Assembly (NCBI GenBank): GCA_031270705.1
Contig: JAISWW010000078.1
Span: 1-40,945, forward strand
Source: Deltaproteobacteria bacterium
GTDB lineage: Bacteria; Desulfobacterota; Desulfarculia; Adiutricales; Adiutricaceae
Reading direction: 5' to 3'
Length of the DNA stretch: 40,945 nucleotides
Shown: piece by piece, positions 34,846 to 40,945 of the stretch
Position numbering within the stretch: the stretch's first letter is position 1
How the letters are laid out: every line of letters begins with the position of its first letter
Notes under the pieces: model-generated
What the model saw: only the letters and a program-made list of their open reading frames with translations
What the model was told of the DNA's origin: nothing
Databases searched by the model: none
Translations under genes and position numbers: made by a program

Positions 34846-34879
34846 AAAAAAACCGCCCCTAAGGACGGCCTTCATGACC
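34846..34879 (-). promoter_or_regulatory. candidate riboswitch/attenuator element, copy E3 (receptor leader, distal)
   Basis: Minus strand: the same 17-base core as E2 (34879-34863), short terminator stem CCGUCC/GGGCGG and seven T (34852-34846). A 6-bp stem lies upstream (34904-34909 with 34886-34891) and contains a G-U pair that only works in the minus-strand RNA. TATAAT just before the core could alternatively be a -10 box. Confidence 0.6.
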
Positions 34880-34920
34880 ATTATAGATTCCCTCACAAAT
34901 ATTGGAACCCTTTTGCCCCT

Positions 34921-35125
34921 TTAAAATTCATAGCGTAATTTTAACGCTCTAACCGTTACCCACACGGTTATTCAGCTTAGAGACCCAAAATTCATAAATG
35001 GGAAATGGAAAATTAGAACGAATAGATTAATCAGAAGATCGCTAACCTTCAGGTTAGCGGTTCGCTTTTAGGCGAAAACCATACTACCCAAAAAGACTGT
35101 TCTGGCTCCAATTAAATTCTCCCCG
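34921..35125 (-). promoter_or_regulatory. 5' part of the receptor leader with four consecutive hairpins
   Basis: Stems: TTCGC/GCGAA (35061-35076), GCTAACCT/AGGTTAGC (35041-35058), TAACCGT/ACGGTTA (34950-34970), AGCGT/ACGCT (34932-34948). The density of stems in a non-coding leader suggests a folded RNA. It does not show a B12 box. Confidence 0.5.
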
Positions 35126-35154
35126 ATTTTAGGCGGACTTTATTCTAGTGTCAA
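35126..35154 (-). promoter_or_regulatory. promoter of the TonB-dependent receptor gene
   Basis: Minus strand: TTGACA (35154-35149), 17 bases, TAAAAT (35131-35126), with seven A just upstream. Start near 35119 gives a leader of about 480 bases. A weaker TTGACC-17-TTTTAA lies near 34797-34769. Confidence 0.7.
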
Positions 35155-35221
35155 GTATTTTTTTGACTAATATTAAAAAATTTTTATCTCGCTCAAAAAT
35201 GAATTAAAACTAAAAAATGCT

Positions 35222-35264
35222 TAAAAAAAATAGGCTTCCAGACTATAAAAGTTTGAAAGCCTAT
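35222..35264 (-). terminator. intrinsic terminator of the hrcA-grpE-dnaK operon
   Basis: Minus strand: ATAGGCTTTC (35264-35255) pairs with GGAAGCCTAT (35239-35230) with one mismatch, then eight T (35229-35222). Confidence 0.85.
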
Positions 35265-35274
35265 CTTTATAAAT

Positions 35275-35297
35275 CCGTGGGCTCTTGGAGCCCACGG
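35275..35297 (-). terminator. perfect 10-bp hairpin after dnaK
   Basis: CCGTGGGCTC (35275-35284), 3-base loop, GAGCCCACGG (35288-35297), 18 bases past the dnaK stop. It has no T tract and stands before the true terminator; may protect the 3' end. Confidence 0.65.
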
Positions 35298-35314
35298 AGA
35301 ATATAGTTTTTGGT

Positions 35315-37246
35315 CTACTTCTTGTCCAGATCCACTTCCTCAAACTCGGCGTCGACCACGTTTTCGTCTTGGGTTTGGCCAGTATCGCCACCGCCAAAAT
35401 TTTGGCCTTGGGTTTGGCCTTGGTCTTGGCTCTGGTTCTGGCTAGCTTGAGCGTACATCTGCTCGGCTAGTTTATGGCTGGCTTGGGTCAAGGCGTTAGT
35501 TTTGGCCTCAATGGTGGCTTTGTCGCCTTTGTCCAAAACCGCTTTCAGATCAGCCACCGCCGTCTCCACTTGGCTCCTGGTCGTGGGCTCGACTTTTTCC
35601 CCTAAATCGGCCAGGCTCTTTTCCGTGGAATAGATGAGGGTATCGGCCTTGTTCTTCAGCTCAACTAGCTGTTTTCTGGCTTTATCCTCTTCCGCGTGGA
35701 TCTCGGCGTCTTTTATGAGGCGCTGGATCTCGTCTTCGGACAAACCACTAGAGGCCGTAATCTGAATGGACTGCTCTTTGCCGGTGCCCAAATCCTTGGC
35801 TGAGACGTGGACAATTCCGTTGGCGTCGATATCAAAGGTCACCTCAATCTGAGGAACGCCGCGCGGAGCCGGGGGAATGCCGACCAACTCAAAACGCCCT
35901 AGGGTCTTGTTGCCGCTAGCCATCTCGCGCTCCCCTTGAAGAACATGGATGGAAACAGCGGGTTGGTTATCGGTGGCCGTGGAATAAATCTGGCTCCGCT
36001 TAGTGGGGATGGTGGTGTTCTTCTCAATAAGCCGAGAAAAAACCTCGCCCTGGGTCTCGATGCCTAAAGACAAAGGCGTAACGTCCAAGAGCAAAACATC
36101 CTTAACGTCGCCTTTTAAGACGCCACCCTGGATAGCCGCGCCCACGGCCACGACCTCATCGGGGTTCACGCCTTTATGGGGCTCTTGGCCAAAAATCTGC
36201 CTGACCTTCTCCACCACTTTGGGCATTCTGGTCATGCCGCCAACCAAAATGACCTCATTGATGTCTTTGGCCGCTAAGCTCGCGTCTTTTAAAGCGGTCT
36301 GGCAGGGGCCAACCACTTTATTGATCAGATCGTCCACCAAGCTCTCCAGCTTGGAGCGAGTTAACTTCAGATTGAGGTGTTTCGGCCCAGAAGCGTCGGC
36401 GGTGATGAAGGGCAGATTTATGTCTGTCTCCATGGAGGTCGATAGCTCCATCTTGGCCCGCTCGGCGGCTTCTTTCAAACGCTGAAGGGCCATCTTGTCG
36501 TTTAAGAGATCGATCCCGGACTCTTTGCGGAACTCGTCGGCCAACCAGTCAATGACCCTTTTGTCAAAATCCTCGCCGCCTAAAAAGGTGTCGCCGTTGG
36601 TGCTTTTGACCTCAAAAACCCCATCGCCAATCTCTAGGATGGAAATATCGAAGGTGCCGCCGCCTAAGTCAAAGACGGCGATTTTTTGGTCGCTTTTCTT
36701 ATCCAACCCATAAGCCAAAGCCGCGGCCGTGGGCTCATTAATAATCCTTAAAACGTTTAGGCCAGCGATCCGACCCGCGTCTTTGGTGGCTTGGCGCTGG
36801 CTATCATTAAAATAGGCTGGCACCGTAATGACCGCGTCCGTGACTGTGGATCCCAGATAGTTTTCGGCGGTCTGCTTCATTTTGGTTAAGACCATGGCCG
36901 AAATCTCAGCGGGCGAGAAGGTTTTGCCCCGCACTTCCACGGCCGCGTCGCCATTTTCGGCTTTCACGATGGAATATGGGGCCACATCCCGATCTTTACT
37001 GACTTCTTTGGAATCAAACTTGCGGCCAATGAGCCTCTTAACGGCGTAAATGGTCGCCTCTGGGTTGGTGACGGCCTGACGTTTAGCGGTTTGGCCTACT
37101 GGCCTTTCCCCATTTTCCGCGAAAGCCACCACTGAGGGCGTGGTGCGATTGCCTTCGGTGTTGGGAATGACCTTCGGCTCGCCGCCTTCCATTAAGGCCA
37201 CGCAAGAGTTGGTGGTTCCTAAATCAATGCCAATAACTTTTGACAT
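35315..37246 (-). CDS. dnaK: molecular chaperone DnaK (Hsp70)
   Basis: 643 residues. The nucleotide-binding domain has [17 protein letters not shown] at the start, [26 protein letters not shown], and [14 protein letters not shown]. The substrate domain follows from about 385 ([14 protein letters not shown]), then the helical lid and a Gln/Gly-rich tail ending [12 protein letters not shown]. Works with GrpE, encoded just upstream. GGAGGA seven bases before ATG. Last gene of the operon, 137 bases after grpE. Confidence 0.98.
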   Translation of the reverse strand: MSKVIGIDLGTTNSCVALMEGGEPKVIPNTEGNRTTPSVVAFAENGERPVGQTAKRQAVTNPEATIYAVKRLIGRKFDSKEVSKDRDVAPYSIVKAENGDAAVEVRGKTFSPAEISAMVLTKMKQTAENYLGSTVTDAVITVPAYFNDSQRQATKDAGRIAGLNVLRIINEPTAAALAYGLDKKSDQKIAVFDLGGGTFDISILEIGDGVFEVKSTNGDTFLGGEDFDKRVIDWLADEFRKESGIDLLNDKMALQRLKEAAERAKMELSTSMETDINLPFITADASGPKHLNLKLTRSKLESLVDDLINKVVGPCQTALKDASLAAKDINEVILVGGMTRMPKVVEKVRQIFGQEPHKGVNPDEVVAVGAAIQGGVLKGDVKDVLLLDVTPLSLGIETQGEVFSRLIEKNTTIPTKRSQIYSTATDNQPAVSIHVLQGEREMASGNKTLGRFELVGIPPAPRGVPQIEVTFDIDANGIVHVSAKDLGTGKEQSIQITASSGLSEDEIQRLIKDAEIHAEEDKARKQLVELKNKADTLIYSTEKSLADLGEKVEPTTRSQVETAVADLKAVLDKGDKATIEAKTNALTQASHKLAEQMYAQASQNQSQDQGQTQGQNFGGGDTGQTQDENVVDAEFEEVDLDKK

Positions 37247-37383
37247 AAAAAATCCTCCGAATTATATTTTTAACCTTTAAAGGTATTAAATTAAAATCAT
37301 TTTAAAGCTAAATAAGCTTAAATAAATCTTTTCCCAGCCAAAATTGTCTGGCTTTAAAAGGATCCCTAAAACCTTGGAACCCT

Positions 37384-37944
37384 TTAAGCCTGGTTTTTCA
37401 CCACCATAACTTTGGCCGGACGAATCAAGCGATCATGGAGCAAATAGCCCTTAGCCACTTCCCGAGAGATGGATCTTTCCGCCAACTCCGGATCTGGCTC
37501 TTGGCCTAGGGCCTCATGGATGTTGGGGTCAAAGGGTTGGCCGCGATCAGCCTCGACTTCCTTTAAGCCTTTTTCGGCTAGAAAATCCAGCATCCCTTTT
37601 AAAGTCATCCGCACGCCTTCGGCTAAGGCTTTAACCAAAGGATTGGACTCATCGGCGTAACTTAAAGCTAACCTGAGGTTATCCATCACGGGCACCAAGC
37701 CTTTTATGACCTCCGAAGCCGCGTAACGATAGGCCTCCTCGCGATCCTTTTGGGCCCGGCGCCGGATATTCTCGCACTCGGCTAAGGCTCTGAGGTATAA
37801 GTCGTAGTTCTTCTGAGCCTCCAACTCCCAGTTGGTTTCCCCTTCTTCCGGGTTTAGCTCTTCCGCCGGAGCCGCGTTAGCCAAGCCAGGCTCAGCTTGA
37901 TCCACTATTTCCTCAGTCTGGGCCCCGTATTCGCCGTTATCCAT
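37384..37944 (-). CDS. grpE: nucleotide exchange factor GrpE
   Basis: 186 residues. Acidic unstructured N-terminus (1-40), long coiled coil (about 40-100 with LRALAECENIRRRAQKDREEAYRYA), then the beta wing carrying PFDPNIHEAL and GYLLHDRLIRPAKVMV. Promotes ADP release from DnaK. GGAG lies eight bases before the ATG; it follows hrcA by 25 bases. Confidence 0.97.
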   Translation of the reverse strand: MDNGEYGAQTEEIVDQAEPGLANAAPAEELNPEEGETNWELEAQKNYDLYLRALAECENIRRRAQKDREEAYRYAASEVIKGLVPVMDNLRLALSYADESNPLVKALAEGVRMTLKGMLDFLAEKGLKEVEADRGQPFDPNIHEALGQEPDPELAERSISREVAKGYLLHDRLIRPAKVMVVKNQA

Positions 37945-37969
37945 TATGTTTTCTCCAAAAAATTGAAGT

Positions 37970-39001
37970 TTATTTTTTCATTAAGCCGCTTAAAACTCGG
38001 GCCGCGTAATCGACCACTGGCAACACTTCAGAGTAATTAAGCCGTCTGGGCCCTAAAACGCCCAAAGCCCCGGCCCCTTTATCGCCCCGAAAATACGGGG
38101 AAGCCACGAGGGCCAAGCCATCGTCTTTTTGTCCCGAAGGCCCAAAAACCACCTGAACCTTGCCCGCCTCGGCGATATCGTCCAATAACTCCACCAAGCG
38201 TCTTTTGTTCTCAAAAGCCAAAAACAAAGCCCGCATGGTTTCGGCGGCGGCCAGATCTGGATGTTCCCAAAGGCGCTCTCGACCCTCGCCATCCAAAAAA
38301 ATGGGCCTTTCCAGAGTTTCTTCCTTAGCCGCGGCTTCCGCGACTAAGGCCAAGACCCTTTGATAAAGCCGCTCAAACTCTCGACGTTCCCGACTCATAG
38401 CCGCGAGACCAATATCTCGAATTTCCTCTAGGGTAAAAGGCGTGGCTAGAGTCTCAAGGAAGTTATTGACCTCATTGAGTTGGTCTTGGTCGTAATCCTC
38501 GGAAGGGCTTAAAATTCTATTGTGGATCAGGCCATTTTCCGTGACCAAGACCGCCAAAGCCTCGCCTGGAGCCAAACTGACAAAAAAAAGCCTTTTCAGC
38601 CACAAGCGATCGGCTCCTGGAGCCACGATCAAGCCCATTTGGCTGGTCAGATTGGATAAGACCCGCGAGCAGAGGCTAAATATGGATTCTGGATCCCCAG
38701 CGGCCAAACTTTCCTCAATGATGTCCTTGGCCCGCTCCGACAAAGCCATATTGGCTAGGAGATCATTGACATAAGACCGAAAACCCATTTCCGTGGGCGT
38801 CCGACCAGCCGAAGAGTGGGCTTGGCTCAATAAGCCTAAGCCTTCCAACTCCGCTAAGGACTTCCGAATCGAGGCCGGGGAGAGCCCGACATTGCCCAGC
38901 CGAGCCAAAGCTCCAGAGGCTACTGGCTCGCCGACCCGGATATATTCCTCAACCAAAGTGGCCAGAATCAGCCTTTCCCGATCATTGCGGGGCCCTTTCA
39001 T
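37970..39001 (-). CDS. hrcA: heat-inducible transcription repressor HrcA
   Basis: 343 residues from the ATG at 39001, which has GAGG six bases upstream and matches the family start (NDRERLILATLVEEYIRVGEPVAS); the longer open frame to 39145 has no family similarity. N-terminal winged helix (to about 75: SPASIRKSLAELEGLGLL...AGRTPTE), then the HrcA core with dimer and effector region, ending NYSEVLPVVDYAARVLSGLM. HrcA normally binds the CIRCE element, but no CIRCE is visible upstream of this operon. Confidence 0.95.
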   Translation of the reverse strand: MKGPRNDRERLILATLVEEYIRVGEPVASGALARLGNVGLSPASIRKSLAELEGLGLLSQAHSSAGRTPTEMGFRSYVNDLLANMALSERAKDIIEESLAAGDPESIFSLCSRVLSNLTSQMGLIVAPGADRLWLKRLFFVSLAPGEALAVLVTENGLIHNRILSPSEDYDQDQLNEVNNFLETLATPFTLEEIRDIGLAAMSRERREFERLYQRVLALVAEAAAKEETLERPIFLDGEGRERLWEHPDLAAAETMRALFLAFENKRRLVELLDDIAEAGKVQVVFGPSGQKDDGLALVASPYFRGDKGAGALGVLGPRRLNYSEVLPVVDYAARVLSGLMKK

Positions 39002-39069
39002 AAATAACCTCGAAAAGCTTGGGCAAGAGTGGCCATAAAGGTCAGAGGCCTTACCCATCCCGAGCCTAA

Positions 39070-39097
39070 AAAATAAGCATGTTCGCGCCAATGTCAA
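39070..39097 (-). promoter_or_regulatory. candidate promoter of hrcA-grpE-dnaK
   Basis: Minus strand: TTGACA (39097-39092), 16 bases, TATTTT (39075-39070). A vegetative form; it does not fit the sigma-32 consensus (no CCCCAT-like -10). About 60 bases of leader precede hrcA. Confidence 0.6.
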
Positions 39098-39862
39098 GGG
39101 ATTGGGGCGAGGAAATATTTCGCCCCTTATAATTTTGGCGGCCAACTGATAAATTAGTTAAATTAGCTTTATAGTCGTGTTAACTAAGAGTGTTTTGAGA
39201 TTATATTAAAAGATTTATAAATATCATATTATTTTCAACTATTATAATATAAAACTAAAGCGCTGACGCTATAATTATATAGCCTATCTTTAATTTAGCC
39301 TTAAAATTAGGCCTTTTCCAGAACCTTAGAGAGCTGATTTTTTTAAATTTTCCATTGATTAGCCGGAGGTTTCTTTTGGAACTAAATCGGATAAGTCTTT
39401 GAATTTACGTTGTTTTTAAAAATACTAGCCAAAAATCGCCTAAACCAGCGGCAAAAAAGATTTCGCTAATTTTTCCGCTCTTGGCTATCTAAAAAGCTGG
39501 GGAGGAAAATCTGGCAGAGGAGAGCTGATTGGGCCAGATGGTCTTATGGGCGCCTATCTATATTAATGATGTCTGACACCGCGCGGGCGGCCAAAATATC
39601 CTGGCCAAGGCTCCTCGCCCCAAGTCTATTAGACATCTTTTGGCCGAAAAACTTCCGAATAAAGAGGAATATATAAAGTCTCTAGCGTATAAAAATGGTA
39701 TTTAAGTAAAATTCCGCTCAAATTTTTTGAGTATCAGGTTAAATGACCTGGCAATTCTCTAAAAAATTGAGGAACCGCCAGACCAAAATAAATTGAGGGC
39801 GCCCCAAATTTTAAGGCGCCCTCGCGGTTAAACGACAAACATCAAATTAAAAGCCCAGATAA
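39098..39862. other. AT-rich gene-free stretch with a possible gene remnant
   Basis: No complete gene. At 39577-39705 a plus-strand frame stays open to a TAA and reads like a protein C-terminus (APRPKSIRHLLAEKLPNKEE), but it starts after a TGA and has no initiation signals, so it may be the tail of a decayed gene. Confidence 0.35.
39795..39823 (-). terminator. terminator-like hairpin after the adhesin remnant
   Basis: GAGGGCGCC (39795-39803) and GGCGCCCTC (39815-39823), perfect 9-bp stem. On the minus strand it lies 40 bases past the stop at 39863 and is followed by CAATTTATTTT. Confidence 0.7.
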
Positions 39863-40921
39863 TTACTCATCTTCATCTTCATCTTGACTTTGATTATTGT
39901 CGCTGGGGTTATTGTTGGCCAGGCCAGTTGACTCGGCTGGCTGGTTTATATTCGAATTACTGGTTGAGCCAGTATCCGAGGCGGGCGAAACAGCTGGCCC
40001 AGAGTTTGATACCGAGTTCGGATTAGAATTACTGGTTGAGCCAGTATCAGAGGCGGGCGAAACAGCTGGCCCAGAGTTTGATACCGAGTTCGGATTAGAA
40101 TTACTGTTTAAGCCAGTATCGGAGCTCAGAGAAAAATCTTGCCCAGAGGTTGACACTCTATCAATATCAGCCTGATAAGAGGCTGGAACAAATTCCTCGC
40201 CTAAACCGGAAGAGCCAGCCAGCGAACTTATAACTGAGTCTGAAGGCGATGAGTCACTAGCCATGGATACCAAAGCTAATGGATTATTGCCCGAGGACAA
40301 CCCGCGATTTAGATTGGCGGTTTGCGCGCCCACCTCTATCGAGGCCCGCAAAGCCTCTTGACGCTGGATCAGATAAAGACGATTTTGTTCTTGACGCTCT
40401 TCTTCCAGCCTTATTTCCTCTAAACGCAGTTCCTCTTGTTGGCGCTATTCTTCTAAGCGGATCGACTCTAAACGCTCTTCCTCTAAGCGGATTGCCTCCA
40501 AACGTTGCTCTTCGCGAATTATAAAATTGCCGACCGCTTCTTGAACATCGCCGCCTGAAAGAATGGTCGATCTTATGTCAGAATCGTTAAATTGATTTTG
40601 ATCCAAAGTTCCAATATCGCTACTTGTTCCTGGATAGTTATTGTTATTATAGCGTCCATAGAATCCCATATCAGTATTTAAATCTGAATTATAGTAACTG
40701 TTGGTGATGCTACCACCAATTATGCCCGCCAAACCGCCAATATCAGCGCCTAGCTCGCCAGACACTAAACCAGTAGCGTATGAATTGCTTATTGAGCCAA
40801 TGCTTAAGCCAACCAAACCACCAACCCCATAAAACCAACCAGACCTTTTTTGACGCCTGTCTGAGGCATAATGGTCTTTAACCCAGGTTTCGCGCCCGTT
40901 CCAAAGACCCCCGCCTTGAGC
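39863..40921 (-). pseudogene. broken GLUG-repeat adhesin/autotransporter-like remnant
   Basis: One minus-strand frame runs from 40921 to 39863 with a single in-frame TAG at 40445-40447 and a TAA just before it (40922-40924). The first part has GLUG-type repeats (VGGLVGLSIGSISNSYATG, then IGGLAGIIGGSITNSYYN), found in large surface adhesins. Then follows a charged coiled coil of LEEERLESIRLEE units that continues across the TAG, and then a Ser/Asn/Pro repeat region and an acidic end (SQDEDEDE). With no proper start and two stops it is most likely a decayed C-terminal fragment of a secreted protein; readthrough of the UAG is the alternative. Confidence 0.7.
39954..40125 (-). repeat. 72-bp tandem repeat in the adhesin remnant
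   Basis: The GAATTACTG block recurs at 39954, 40026 and 40098, exactly 72 bases apart, giving about 2.4 copies of a 24-residue Ser/Asn/Pro unit (SNSGPAVSPASDTGS). The first two are nearly identical and the third diverges. Confidence 0.85.
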
Positions 40922-40945
40922 TTAAGGCCGGGTCAAATTCCAATT

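Noticed and set aside
34879-34887. Cobalamin riboswitch before the receptor gene
   Set aside because: GGGAATC and GGTC blocks loosely recall parts of it, but there is no B12 box or CCCGC-ACTG core.
39999-40175. Plus-strand open frame in the 72-bp repeats
   Set aside because: Antisense by-product of the repeat; minus frame carries the Ser/Asn adhesin-like composition.
1-40945. tRNA or rRNA genes
   Set aside because: No cloverleaf with T-loop GTTCGA pattern or rRNA signature found on reading either strand.

Overview
The window reads as the chromosome of a Gram-negative, probably anaerobic or microaerophilic bacterium, most likely of the Deltaproteobacteria/Desulfobacterota. Evidence: a TonB-dependent outer-membrane receptor and TonB, AmiC-type amidase with AMIN domain, hrcA-grpE-dnaK order, cobalt/cobalamin genes, bacteriohemerythrin, and a class I fumarase-type subunit. 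The assignment is inferred from gene content and codon style, not from a marker gene. Starts are often TTG or GTG. Coding DNA is fairly GC-rich, whereas intergenic DNA is very AT-rich and unusually full of hairpins.

Layout. 1-2.8 kb (minus): hemerythrin, fumarase beta-type protein and a small conserved protein in one operon, then a YiiX-like cysteine peptidase. 2.9-8.0 kb (plus): HIT hydrolase, mutS and amiC, overlapping by TTGA stop/start junctions behind a near-consensus promoter. 8.0-11.2 kb (minus): a multi-pass membrane protein, then GDT1-like transporter, radical SAM/SPASM protein and GNAT protein with overlapping ends. 11.4-12.1 kb: a decayed CRISPR leader copy, a second leader and a two-repeat array. 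12.5-20.9 kb (plus): AAA-ATPase/nuclease protein, TerY-like VWA protein, a giant unrecognised membrane protein and its overlapping partner. 20.9-23.7 kb: hairpin- and repeat-rich DNA around an orphan metQ. 23.7-27.5 kb (minus): DUF4198 protein, TonB, CbiQ, CbiO. 27.6-31.8 kb (plus): cbiB, cobD, mutM, namZ. 31.9-32.4 kb: a three-repeat type I-E-like CRISPR array with leader, in opposite orientation to the first. 32.5-35.2 kb (minus): TonB-dependent receptor with a long structured leader. 35.2-39.1 kb (minus): hrcA-grpE-dnaK. 39.8 kb to the end: a broken GLUG-type adhesin.

How it fits together. The receptor, TonB, DUF4198 protein, CbiQO, CbiB and CobD suggest a metal (cobalt or nickel) and cobamide supply module, although no S-component (CbiM/NikM) is present. 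The two minus-strand metal/receptor transcription units share a layout: an A-tract plus CTTGACA promoter, a leader of about 480 nt, and copies of a small RNA-like element. That element has a hairpin, then a core GGUC-AUGAA-GRCC hairpin, then an overlapping terminator with a U tract. It occurs once before the DUF4198 gene and twice in tandem before the receptor gene, and may be an undescribed riboswitch or attenuator. The second notable feature is a pair of orphan CRISPR loci whose leaders form an inverted repeat of about 400 bp enclosing 20 kb, with no cas genes in the window.
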